Shown: one piece after another, positions 34,434-44,300 of the stretch
Numbering within the stretch: position 1 is the stretch's first letter
How the letters are laid out: each line of letters begins with the position of its first letter
Origin: Roseomonas sp. 18066
Lineage (GTDB): Bacteria > Pseudomonadota > Alphaproteobacteria > Acetobacterales > Acetobacteraceae
Reading direction: 5' to 3'
Assembly: GCF_902706185.1 (NCBI RefSeq)
Contig: NZ_CACSJM010000021.1
Coordinates: 1-53,616, forward strand
Length of the DNA: 53,616 nucleotides
Program-made: the position numbers and the translations under genes
Notes under the pieces: model-generated
What the model was told of the DNA's origin: nothing
The model's database searches: none
Seen by the model: only the letters and a program-made list of their open reading frames with translations

Positions 34434-36043
34434 CGGTGCCCTTCCACGCGGCGCTCTCCGCCTGGCGCCGCACGACGCCAGCCTCTTCGGTAGCAGGGAC
34501 CTTGCCGACGCCGGAGCTGCTGGACCGCTTCCATCCGGACAGACAGCCAGGGGCGATGGTGCCGCTCACGCTGGGCCGCAGCATGGGCCAGCCCTGCCGC
34601 GCCGAGCTGGCTGCGCTGCTGCAGTCCAATGCCCTGGTGGAGGATGTGGACATCGCCGGAGCACCGGTGCTGGACGCCGATGTGCTGGTCATTGGTGGCG
34701 GCGGCGCGGGCTGCGTCGCTGCGTTGACGGCGGCCCGGGCGGGGGCTCGCGTCCTGCTGGCCACGAAGCTGCGTCTGGGCGACAGCAATACCGTGATGGC
34801 GGAAGGCGGCATCCAGGCTGCCGTGGGCGCCGAGGACAGCCTGCAGCGGCACTTCGAGGATACGCTGCGCGCCGGGCATTTCGTGGCCGTTAAATCCCTC
34901 GTCGCCGCCCTGGTATCGGATGGCCCGGCCGCAATCCGCTGGCTCATCCAGGAAGGCATGAGCTTCGACCTCGCGCCCGGCAGTGACCGGATGGGCGGCC
35001 AACTGCTGCGCCGCAAACCCGGCGGGGCCACTGCGGCACGCCTCCTCTCCTATCGCGACTTCACCGGCCTGGAGATGATGCGCGCCCTGCGGGAGGCGAC
35101 CCTGCTGCAGCCTGGCATCACGCTGCTCGACCGGCATCCGGCGCTCGAGCTGCTGACCGATGACCGCGGCCGTTGCGCCGGGGCTGTGCTGCACGATCTG
35201 GCACAGGGCCGCCCTGTTCTCGCCCGGGCGGGCGCCACGGTGCTGGCCACTGGCGGCGCGGGCCGCCTCCATGCCGCGGGCTTCCCGACCTCTAACCACT
35301 ACGGCGCCACGGCCGATGGCCTCGTGCTTGCCTATCGTGCGGGTGCCTCGCTGCGGGACATGGACAGTCTACAGTATCACCCCACCGGAATTGCCTGGCC
35401 ACCGCATATGACCGGGGCACTGGTCAGTGAGGCGGCACGCTCCTCCGGCGCCTTCCTGGTCAATGGCTTGGGCGAGCGCTTCGTAGACGAGCTCTCGACG
35501 CGCGATGTTGTGGCCGCCGCCATCCTGCGCGAGGTCGCCGAGGGGCGCGGCGTCGGGCGTGACGGCGTCGAGGGCGTCTTCCTGGACACGCCGAGCCTGG
35601 AGGCGCGCGAGCCCGGCATTCTGGCAAAGCGGCTTGTGACGCTGACGCATCTTGCCCACCGTGCCGGGTTCGACGCGGCGCAGGAGCCGTTCCTGGTCTG
35701 CCCGACCTTGCATTACCAGAATGGCGGCGTAGCGATCGACGCGGCCGGTCGGACAGAGGTTCGGGGGCTTCTCTGCGCAGGGGAAGTGACGGGCGGACTG
35801 CATGGGCGCAACCGGATGATGGGCAATGCGCTGCTGGAGCTGGTGGTGTTCGGGCGCCGGAGCGGCCATGCCGCGGCCGAGGATGCCCGAGGCGAAAGGC
35901 CACGGAACATTGGCCTGAACCATTTGGCCGACTGGCGGCGCGCGCTGATCGCGCAGGGACTCTCCCTGGCGCGGAAGACGCCCATCCTGTTTCCGCCCTA
36001 TGGCAATTTCGATGCGACCACGGATAGGAGCCGCGCGGCATGA
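34430..36043 (+). CDS. Fumarate reductase/succinate dehydrogenase-like flavoprotein
   Basis: This 537-residue FAD protein has an ~80-residue N-terminal extension, the Rossmann motif DVLVIGGGGAG (84-94), and family motifs NTVMAEGGIQAA, LQYHPTGI, STRDVVAAAI, LHYQNGGV and GGLHGRNRMMGNALLE. These include the substrate-binding His and Arg positions of the SdhA/FrdA/L-aspartate oxidase family. The ERGEGG-like loop reads SEAARSSGAF, so substrate preference may differ from succinate/fumarate. No signal peptide or membrane anchor gene is present, which points to a cytoplasmic enzyme. Both ends overlap neighbours by four bases. Confidence 0.88.
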   Translation: MTVPFHAALSAWRRTTPASSVAGTLPTPELLDRFHPDRQPGAMVPLTLGRSMGQPCRAELAALLQSNALVEDVDIAGAPVLDADVLVIGGGGAGCVAALTAARAGARVLLATKLRLGDSNTVMAEGGIQAAVGAEDSLQRHFEDTLRAGHFVAVKSLVAALVSDGPAAIRWLIQEGMSFDLAPGSDRMGGQLLRRKPGGATAARLLSYRDFTGLEMMRALREATLLQPGITLLDRHPALELLTDDRGRCAGAVLHDLAQGRPVLARAGATVLATGGAGRLHAAGFPTSNHYGATADGLVLAYRAGASLRDMDSLQYHPTGIAWPPHMTGALVSEAARSSGAFLVNGLGERFVDELSTRDVVAAAILREVAEGRGVGRDGVEGVFLDTPSLEAREPGILAKRLVTLTHLAHRAGFDAAQEPFLVCPTLHYQNGGVAIDAAGRTEVRGLLCAGEVTGGLHGRNRMMGNALLELVVFGRRSGHAAAEDARGERPRNIGLNHLADWRRALIAQGLSLARKTPILFPPYGNFDATTDRSRAA

Positions 36044-37305
36044 GCAGGCCTCTGACCAAGCAGGAGGTCCAGGTCGGCGCGGACCTCCAGGCCTGGATGG
36101 CGGTGGGGGGCGGCACGGTCCTGCGCCGCGGGCTGGAAAGCCCGGCCCGGATCATCCCCGCGCTCGAAGCCTCGGGCCTGCGCGGCCTGGGTGGCGCTGG
36201 GTTTCCGACACACCGCAAGTGGTCCGCCGTCGCCCAGCAGCCCGGCCGGGGGAAATGGGTAATCTGCAATGGCAACGAGGACGAGCCAGGGACCTTCAAG
36301 GATCGCTTCCTGCTGTCGCGCACACCGCATCAGGTCATCGAGGGCGCCCTACTGGCGGCCCTGGCCGTTGGCGCCGCTAATGTCGCGCTCTACGTGAACC
36401 CGCGTGAGACGGCTTCCGTCGCCATGATGAAGGCGGCGGTGAAGGCATGGGAAGGCCACGACCTGCTGCATCGACTCTCCAACGTGGTGGGCGAGCAGCT
36501 GCGCCTTACTGTCAGCGAAGGCTCCGGCCTCTACATTGGGGGCGAGGAGACTGCTGCGATCGCCAGCGTCATGGGCAGGTTCCCCTTCCCGTCGCTGAAG
36601 CCGCCTCTGCCGGTGGAACACGGCGTCGACGGCGCCCCCACTCTCGTGAACAATGTGGAGACACTGGCCCAGGCCGGGCTCGTTCTGCGGATCGGGCCGG
36701 AAGCCTATCGCGCGCTTGGCCGTGATGAAGCCTCGGGCACCAAGCTCTACTCGCTCTCCGGCGACGTGCTGCGACCCGGCCTTCACGAGCTGCCCATGGG
36801 CATCACGCTGCGCGAGCTGGTCTTCGAGCATGGTGGCGGTATGTTGGCCAATCAGCCATTCAAGGCGGTCTTCACCGGCGGGCCTTCCAACACGCTGCTG
36901 ACGGAGGCCGATATCGACGTGAAGCTGGACTTTGACAGCCTACGCGCGCGCGGCTCTCGCCTGGGCACCGGCGCGATGATCGTTGTCGGCGAGGGAACCA
37001 GCATCCTGCGCAAGACGGCCGAGTATGTTGCCTTCTTCGCCGCGAATTCCTGCGGCCAGTGCCCGTCCTGCAAGGTTGGCACGCATCAGGTCTCGCGCAT
37101 CTTAGAGCGAATTGAAGCCGGGACCGGCCGTTCCGGTGACCTCGAGGCACTGGGCCATCTGACGCAACTGCTGCCCGGCAGCGGACGCTGCGGTCTCGTC
37201 GACGGCGCGGCTACGGTGCTCGCCTCATCGCTCCGAAGTTTCCCAGAGGAGTATGCTCGAGCGCTCGAGCAGCAGCCGCTGCGGTTCAGCCATCCGGGTG
37301 GTTAG
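36040..37305 (+). CDS. NuoF-like NADH/FMN-binding subunit
   Basis: This 421-residue protein resembles the 51-kDa (NuoF) subunit of complex I: GLRGLGGAGFPTHRKW (NADH site), CNGNEDEPGTFKDR (FMN site), YIGGEETA, NNVETLA, and a 4Fe-4S motif SCGQCPSCKVG with a later Cys in GRCGLVDGA. No NuoE or NuoG is adjacent. It would oxidise NADH or reduce NAD+ and exchange electrons with the flavoprotein through the iron-sulfur subunit. ATG 36040 overlaps the flavoprotein stop (ATGA). It is the last gene of the unit. Confidence 0.9.
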   Translation: MSRPLTKQEVQVGADLQAWMAVGGGTVLRRGLESPARIIPALEASGLRGLGGAGFPTHRKWSAVAQQPGRGKWVICNGNEDEPGTFKDRFLLSRTPHQVIEGALLAALAVGAANVALYVNPRETASVAMMKAAVKAWEGHDLLHRLSNVVGEQLRLTVSEGSGLYIGGEETAAIASVMGRFPFPSLKPPLPVEHGVDGAPTLVNNVETLAQAGLVLRIGPEAYRALGRDEASGTKLYSLSGDVLRPGLHELPMGITLRELVFEHGGGMLANQPFKAVFTGGPSNTLLTEADIDVKLDFDSLRARGSRLGTGAMIVVGEGTSILRKTAEYVAFFAANSCGQCPSCKVGTHQVSRILERIEAGTGRSGDLEALGHLTQLLPGSGRCGLVDGAATVLASSLRSFPEEYARALEQQPLRFSHPGG

Positions 37306-37809
37306 GTCCGCCCAGGGCGCCGCGGCGGTCACCACAAAGTGCCACCAGCCTTACTTCTGTCCGTAGCTCAGCTGGATCCTCCCTCACCTCAGATCTGCAG
37401 GCGGCCCCAATACGCGTCCAACGGCGCCGCGCCGAGTTCTCGGCAGCCGGGCTGAACCCGTTGGGCCGCGAGCCGGGCGTGGACGAGTTGCGCGGGCTGG
37501 CTGGGAGAGTGGCCTGCCAGACCGGTGGCGCGTGATGGCCCGGAACTCCCGCCCACCGTCCGACTGTGGAACGCCTCCTCTAAGCGTAAGGCGTGCGCAC
37601 GATCCAAGAGATGGAACCACCATCACGCTCGCCAGGTGTCAAAAAAGCAGGTGTCGGCCTGCGCCTTCAATAGCGGGAAGCTAAAGATTGCCCGTCCCTC
37701 CCACCACCTTGCTGGTGGCCTTGGCGGTTAAGGCGGTGGGGTGCTTCCGGCCGTATTCGCGGCCTAAGAGCGAGACTAGCGAACTGCGCCTTCCCAGCGA
37801 CACGCTGGA
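37306..37809. other. Intergenic region after the redox operon
   Basis: No convincing gene is visible. It includes a short tRNA-like stretch (37359-37377). A small inverted repeat around CCACCACCTTGCTGGTGG lies near 37697. Confidence 0.4.
37359..37377 (+). other. tRNA 5'-half-like fragment
   Basis: GTCCGTAGCTCAGCTGGAT matches the acceptor-to-D-loop part of many bacterial tRNAs (CCGTAGCTCAGCTGGAT-AGAG), but the sequence then departs and no anticodon arm or 3' half follows. It looks like a scar of recombination at a tRNA gene, or a chance match. Confidence 0.45.
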
Positions 37810-38232
37810 TCATCGTGCATGCGTGGAGTTCAACGGCTGCCGATCGGCCGTCGGAGCGGAACGAGATACCAACGCTGAGACCATGTCGACCAAAACGCGC
37901 GGATCAAAGGGCCACAGGAGAACAGCATGATTGCGCAGGAGCGGGTCAGTGCCGTCCTGCACCGCAAGACTGAGCACTAGGCACGGTATACCACGTTGCT
38001 CGAGGCCCTCAGCCAAGCGATCGGAACGCCTGCCGCGGACAACGCTGTTGAAGAGGGCTGCATGGAGGTCCATGGACTGGGCTACCTCGAGAGCCTGCTC
38101 CACGGTGGGAACAGGCCCGACTACTGAAGCACCAACTTCCTCCAGGATATCCGCGGTGTGGCTGGCAAGGAAGAAACTGTCCTCGACCACCAGGATGCGT
38201 CGACGGAAGAGATGCCTGTAAATCAAAACCAT
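37810..38232 (-). CDS. Receiver-like protein without phospho-acceptor
   Basis: This 140-residue protein has the fold pattern of a response-regulator receiver: RRILVVEDSFFLASHTADIL with the acidic pair E17-D18, then VVGPVPTVEQALEVA and LHAALFNSVVRGR. The position of the conserved phospho-accepting Asp is N62, and the K-P-F motif near the end reads WPF. It therefore cannot be phosphorylated in the usual way. It may be a constitutive or decayed regulator. The ATG follows AAGGGAGG. No DNA-binding output domain is attached. Confidence 0.75.
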   Translation of the reverse strand: MVLIYRHLFRRRILVVEDSFFLASHTADILEEVGASVVGPVPTVEQALEVAQSMDLHAALFNSVVRGRRSDRLAEGLEQRGIPCLVLSLAVQDGTDPLLRNHAVLLWPFDPRVLVDMVSALVSRSAPTADRQPLNSTHAR

Positions 38233-38457
38233 GACGCGAACCCTCCCTTCATCACCTGCTGGAACCGATCATGCCGAGTCCGTGATAATGGTAGCTCTAA
38301 TGGACCCTGCGATGCAATATGTTTCGAATTGGAAACTAGAGCGCGGCCCGGCTTACGTGCGCCGGAGAATCACGTTGAGGTGGAGATGTACCAGGCGTAA
38401 CGCCCGCGTTGCACTATTCCCCAGGACCACTATTCTGAGTTGTGATGGAGACGAGCG

Positions 38458-39580
38458 ATGAAAAGCCCGTATATGAACCTGCCTGATCAAGCTTTCTGGT
38501 CGCGGAATTCCCCGCGATAGCGCTGGGTCGGTAGCGTCTCTCGTCCGGACCGATTTTGCCATAGCTCCGACGGATGCTGTGGCAACGGCTGGAAGCTGCT
38601 TTGCTCAGCATATCGCTCGCTATTTGGACCAGAGTGGTTTCTCGTATCTATGCGCCGAGAGGAGCACGGGTCTCGCAGATCCATTCGGCTACGACCTATT
38701 TTCCGCTCGGTATGGCAACATCTATACTTGCCGCCAACTGCTGCAAACATTCGACCGCGCTTATGGCCTGTTCAACCCTGTCGATGATGTCTGGCGCCGA
38801 CAGGACGGCAGATACATTGACGCCTTTCGCCCACGCATCGCAGAGGACGGGTTTGCCGGTCCAGCCGCGGTCAGAAAGCGCCGCGAGCCACACTTGGCGG
38901 CGGTTCGGAGGGTCTTCGAAGAATGCCGTGTTTTCGTCTTCACACTCGGATTGACGGAGGCCTGGACCAGTAAACTTGATGGCGCGGTTTACCCGCTTGC
39001 ACCGGGCGTCGTCGGGGCGGGTCGCGACGATGACGCGTACGATTTCGTCAACTTCAATGCTTCCCAAGTGTCAGACGACCTCTCCAGCTTCAGCGATAAG
39101 CTCCGTCATGTGAATCCGACTTCAAAGGTGATTCTCACGGTTTCCCCTGTTCCGCTCATCGCGACCTACTCTGGCCAACATGTCCTCGTTGCCAATACCT
39201 ACAGCAAGTCTGTCCTGAGGGTGGCGGCGGAAGAGGCGGCCAATACGCATTCTGACGTGACCTATTTCCCATCCTTCGAGATCATCACTGGGCAACAGGC
39301 GCGCGGGCGCTACTACGCCGAGGATCTCAGGTCGGTTACAGCCGAGGGTGTTGAAGCCGTCATGGCCGTGTTCGAGCACCACATGATGAACAGGCCGGGG
39401 CGGCTCGGCTTAGCATCCGCGGCCTCGATAGCCGCGGCACCCCAAGGTAGGCTGCACGGCAGGCCAAGCGCTTCTGACGATGCAGCAGAGAAGACCGTAG
39501 CGGACGAACAAGCCGAAGCCTCCTTCATCGTCTGCGATGAAGAAGAGATTGAGAGAAGCGCGTCGAGTGCACATAGATGA
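38458..39580 (+). pseudogene. GSCFA-domain protein gene, frameshifted near 5' end
   Basis: The ATG at 38458 follows GGAG and opens MKSPYMNLPDQAFWSRNSPR, the expected start of GSCFA proteins, but this frame stops at 38520. The rest is in the +1 frame, which continues in sense (DSAGSVASLVRTDFAIAPTD, then TAGSCFAQHIARYL) to 39580, giving a frameshift near 38515. The main part (from GTG 38579, 333 aa) keeps the GSCFA motif, FTLGLTEAW and SPVPLIATY. GSCFA proteins are linked to polysaccharide or cell-surface modification, and the fold is SGNH-esterase-like. The product could still be made from the internal GTG without its first ~40 residues. Confidence 0.78.
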
Positions 39581-40509
39581 GAATCTTAATCGTCGGGAAC
39601 TGCCAAACCTCTGCCTTCCGAGATGCCACGCAGATCTGGCTTCCTGAAGCGGAGGTCGTGCACTATTCCTCGGCTGCGTCTTCAACCGCAGTGCAGGCCG
39701 AGGCCATTGCGACATCGATATCCAGCTTTGATGTGGCACTGATCCATCCCATCCAGGAAGCTAAATTCGGGCCGCTTCAAAAGAGCGCCCTGTTGAAAGC
39801 GGCGCACCGGAACCCCCATCTGATGCCCAGTCTGGCGTTTGCCGGGTTCCAGCCCGACTTCGTTTACATCAACAAGCCTGCGGGCAACACAGGTGTGGGC
39901 CCGCTTGGCGTATGCTCATCTGCCTTGGCTGCTGCTGCCTTTTGCGAAGGCATCTCAGCGGATCGAACGGTCCGGCTCTTCAACAGCTACGTCTATTCTC
40001 GCCTGGGGTACTTCGCCGAATTCGGAAGTGCCACGAGAGCGCTGGTTAAGTAGTTATGCGGTTTTGGCCTCGACGGCGAAGGCATTCTCGAGGGATGGCG
40101 CGGGCGCGCCTTCATGCACACGCCGATTCATCCGAAAGCATATGCAATCTCCGACGTTTGCCATGCAGTCCTGCGCAAGCTCGACCTGATAGATGATGTG
40201 TCGCCCGAACTCGGTAAGCGAGTTAATATCAGGGGCTGCCTGCTTTTCCGCCGCTCCTTGCCTACTACAGAAGGCAATCCTTTGAAGGTTTACAACCTCG
40301 CCGACTTTATCGAAGCCTCCTTCACTCACTTCGCGACGTTTCCTGCTGAGCTGCAGCAAATATCCAAGTCGAAACCCAAGATCTCGCGCGCCATCCAGTT
40401 TATCCATGACCAGGTCCACAAGGACTTCAATGATGCGGGCATCCACCGGCCTAAGCCCATGCTCGCGAAAACCTTCGCCCGGCCACGGACTCAATGGCCA
40501 TCCCGGTGA
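39577..40509 (+). pseudogene. WcbI-like polysaccharide biosynthesis gene with in-frame amber stop
   Basis: The frame starts MRILIVGNCQTSAF (ATG in the ATGA overlap with the GSCFA gene) and carries WcbI-family features: VGNCQ, FVYINKPAGNTG, and LFNSYVYSRLGYF. It stops at TAG 40051-40053 after RALVK, then continues in the same frame (LCGFGLDGEGILEGWRGR, then HTPIHPKAYAISDV) to 40509. The whole reading is 310 codons, the normal size. WcbI-type proteins are putative acetyltransferases of capsule synthesis. Both genes of the pair are damaged, so the function is probably lost. Confidence 0.78.
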
Positions 40510-40724
40510 ACGCGGGGCTTCGGACCACTCCATCAACGAAGGCGGGGACGACCTGTTCCTGGCCAGGCGAGTCCCAACGACAGCCCCTGGCGCAGTGGGG
40601 TCACTGAAGTCCATCCGGTGCACCGTCCTATCGGGAGCAGATAACCTTTCCAAGAGGTGTCGTTCCCTAAGCCCGCCTTGGCTGCGAGCAATACGAATCG
40701 TCTTCCAACCGCTATGGTGGCTTC

Positions 40725-41093
40725 ATGCCTTTCCCGTCCCGATCCGATCATCCGACAGAACTCCTGAACGCTGCGGAACGCGACCTGATCCGCCGTGAGT
40801 TGTCTGTGCGTTTCGGGTGTCCACCAGCCCTGGCCGATGGCATCGCCCTCCGGGTATGGCGAGCCGGACCGCTGGCCGGGCAACCGAAGGTTCCCGCCGC
40901 GATGAAGAGCATGGTCGAGCGCGAGCTTTTGGAGGTGAGCGCTGCTTCATCGCACATGGTTCGCGCCTACTTCACCGAAGCCGGGCTAAACGCGCTTCGT
41001 TGGCTGGCAACCCAACGTAGGGGCTTGGACCCGATGCAATTCGCGCATGTGCGCCGAGAGCTTGGAATGGGATTACTCGGAGCCGCGCGATAG
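40725..41093 (+). CDS. Hypothetical protein, 122 aa
   Basis: This soluble, helical protein reads ELLNAAERDLIRRELSVRFG, then VPAAMKSMVERELLEVS, then AYFTEAGLNALRWLATQRR. The second half looks like a short winged-helix or marR-like arrangement. Codon use is good and the protein resembles conserved small proteins I have seen in this bacterial group, but I cannot name a function. It converges on the hybrid kinase, with a hairpin between them. Confidence 0.65.
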   Translation: MPFPSRSDHPTELLNAAERDLIRRELSVRFGCPPALADGIALRVWRAGPLAGQPKVPAAMKSMVERELLEVSAASSHMVRAYFTEAGLNALRWLATQRRGLDPMQFAHVRRELGMGLLGAAR

Positions 41094-41274
41094 TGGCGAC
41101 ACAGCGTCGTCTCCTCGGCGGCGGACATCCGGCGCGGGGCAGCCTGACTTCCGCACACCGGCGCTGACGGTCGCGGCGACCGTTTTCGGCGCCAAGCTAT
41201 CGGCCTGGCAGCGGCCCCTCCGCCATTCGCGCGGAGCAGGGGCGGCCAAGGCCGCCCTCGCCCGCCCCTCGTTT

Positions 41275-41321
41275 GCGTCCAGCGGCTGCACGCCTCTCCG
41301 GGGAGTGCAGCCGCTGGACGC
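41275..41321. terminator. 17-bp perfect inverted repeat between convergent genes
   Basis: GCGTCCAGCGGCTGCAC (41275-41291) and GTGCAGCCGCTGGACGC (41305-41321) pair perfectly around a 13-base loop. It lies between the plus-strand gene ending at 41093 and the minus-strand kinase ending at 41359, so it could end transcription from both sides. There is no T-run. A second small hairpin (GGCGGCC-AA-GGCCGCC) sits at 41241-41256. Confidence 0.65.
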
Positions 41322-41358
41322 GGTCGCTCAGGCTCCGGAGATACCGTATCCGTCAGAA

Positions 41359-44300
41359 TCAAGCTCCGGCGATCAGATCTCTAATCCGGCTGGCTAGGCT
41401 TTCCAGACTGAAGGGCTTCGTCAGTACGTGCATGCCCGGCGCCAGGTGCCCGTCGCCGACGACGGCATTCTCCGCATAGCCAGTGATGAATAGCACCTTC
41501 AGATCGGGACGAACTACCCGGGCAGCATCCGCCATTTGGCGTCCGTTCATCCCGCCGGGCAGCCCGACATCGCTGACAAGGAGATCGATGCGGGCGTCGG
41601 ACTGCAGGAGCTTGAGACCCGTGGCTCCGTCAGAAGCTTCGAGCGCGGCGTAGCCGAGGTCCTCCAGCACCTCGGTCACCAGCATGCGCACGGTGGGTTC
41701 GTCATCCACCACCAGCACGGTCTCGCCGACCTCTGCGCGGGGCGCCTGAGTCAGCTCCGGGGCCGCCTCCGGTGTCTCGGCCAAGCCGAGGTGTCGGGGC
41801 AGGTACATGCAGACCATGGTGCCCTTGCCGACTTCCGAATAGATGCGGGTCTGCCCGCCCGATTGCCGCGTAAAGCCGTAGATCATCGACAGGCCGAGAC
41901 CCGTTCCCTGGCCCAGTGGCTTGGTGGTGAAGAAGGGGTCGAAGGCCTTCGCGATGACCTCCGGGGTCATGCCCGTGCCCGTGTCGGAGACGCACAACGA
42001 GATGTACTGGCCAGGTGGGATGTCGCGTAGACGACCAGAACGGCCGTCGAGCCAGCGGTTCGCTGTCTCGATCGTCAGCCGCCCGCCGTCCGGCATGGCG
42101 TCGCGCGCGTTGATGCACAGGTTCAGGAGCGCGTTTTCCAGCTGGTTCGGGTCGACGATCGTTGGCCACAGCCCCACGGCTCCCACCACCTCGACGCTGA
42201 TGCCGGGACCCATGGAGCGGCGGATGAGCTCCTCAATCCCGCCGATCAGCCGGTTCGCATCGGTCGGCCGCGGATCCAGTGTTTGACGGCGAGAGAAGGC
42301 GAGCAGCCGGTGGGTCAGCGCGGAAGCCCGTCCGGCGGCACCCTGGGCGGCCGCGATGTAGCGGTCCAACTCCTTGAGGCGACCCTGGGCGATGCGCGTG
42401 CCCAGCAGCTCCAGATTGCCTGTCACACCGGTCAACAGGTTGTTGAAGTCGTGGGCGATCCCGCCGGTCAGCTGACCCACCGCCTCCATTTTCTGGGACT
42501 GCCGCAGCTGCTCCTCGGCATGCATCAGCTCGGCCGTCCGCTCGGTGACACGTTGCTCCAGCGTTTCCGTCAGCGCGCGGAGCTCCAGGATCGCCCGGTC
42601 GCGTTCCGCCTCGATGGCGCGCCGCTCCTCCACGTCGATCAGCACGCCAGGAAAGCTCTGGGGCGTCCCGTCCGGCGCGTGCTCAACCCGGCCGTTCGCC
42701 TCAATCCAGTAGTAGTTCCCATCGGCACGCCGAACCCGGTACTGGTGCGCGTAAGCCCCCCCCCGGGCAACCACCTCTTTGATGGCAGCAGCCAGTCCGG
42801 CCTTGTCATCCGGATGGACCGTCGCGACCACCTGCTCGAGGCTGAGCCCCACCCGTCCGAGTGCGGGATCCAGGCCGAAGGTGCGTGCGAAGCCCTCGTC
42901 GACCGTGAAACAGTCGGTAGGCATATCCCACAGCCAGGTGCCGATGATGGCGCCAGCAGTCAGCGCGAGCTGGACGCGCTCGCCATGCAGCTTCAGTGCG
43001 GCCTCGGTTTCCCTGGCCTCGCTCACGTCGCGTGTCGTGCCAGCGACCGCTTCGACTTCTCCGGCCTCACCGATGACAGGCACCAGGATGTACTCGTAGA
43101 TGCGAAGGCCAAAGGCGCCGTCGAATGGCACCTCGCCGCGCACCGGCTGCTTGGTGGCGATGACCTGCTCGATCTCGCGGTCGTGCATGGCGGCATGCCA
43201 GTCGGGATAGCCGAGTTCCAGGCAATTCCGGCCAACGGCCTCGTCCCACGTCCTGTTCCACATCTGGAGCAGGACCTTGTTGGCATAGATGAAGCGGTGA
43301 TCAAGGCCCCAGACGTAGACCAAATCCGGTGTGTTAGTCAGAATGGCCTCATAGAGACGGCGCTGGCGGTCCGCCTCATGATGACTCCTGGCGAGCGCGG
43401 CCTCTGCCTGCTTGCGCTCGCTGATGTCGAGCATGGCGCCGATCATGCGCACCGCTCGTCCATCCACTCCCCGAATGATGGATCCGCGGTCCAGCACTTC
43501 GGCGTAGGTGCCGTCGGCGCGGCGGAAGCGGTACTCGCCACTCCAGTCCGTTCGGGTGCCCTCGATGTCCGCATGGATGTTGAGGTGGATGCGGTCACGG
43601 TCCTCGGGATGGATCTGGGCAATCCACCAGTCGCCGGTTGGCTCGACCTGGTCGGGCGGCCACCCGTAAGCTTCCTGCAGCGCCTCGTTCCAGAGGACGC
43701 TGTTGTCCTTGAAGCTCCAGTCCCAGATTGCGTCCCGGGTAGCCTGCTGCGCGAGGCGGAGACGCTCGTTCATCACCTCCAGCGCCCGACCTGCAAGGTG
43801 CTGTTCAGTCTGATCCCGCAGCACCTTGAGGTAGCCAATATGGACACCTGCCTCGTCGTGCAGGGGCATCATCTCGCCCGAAGCCCAGAAACGGGACCCG
43901 TCCCTGCGCGAGTGCCAGCGTTCGTCCGCCGCCCGGCCTGCACGGCCAGCCTGGTCCATCTCGGCTTCCACAACGCCGGAGATGCGGTCCTCCGGCGTGA
44001 AGAACAGGTTCGCCGGACGGCCAAGCATCTCGGCTTCAGTCCAACCCAGGATGTTCACAGCGCCTGCATTCCAGCCAATAACTTGACCGCACAAATCGAT
44101 GCTGATGATGGCGAAGTCGGAAGCGCTGTCCAAGACTTGCTGCCGATGGGCCTCGGAGCGGGCCTGGTCGACCCGGAGGCGTGCCTTCCGAGCGAGGCTC
44201 CGGCGGAGATTGAGCTGCCCCATGGCTTGCTGGGCGAGGGTCCGCAGCATGAAGTTTTGCCGGTCGGTCAGTCCTCTCGGTCGCGGCTTGCTGTCGAGCA

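Noticed and set aside
5615..40053. Reassignment of TAG as a sense codon, suggested by two in-frame ambers
   Set aside because: TAG is the normal stop of the transporter (33720-33722) and of the NuoF-like gene (37303-37305), so general readthrough would disrupt intact genes.
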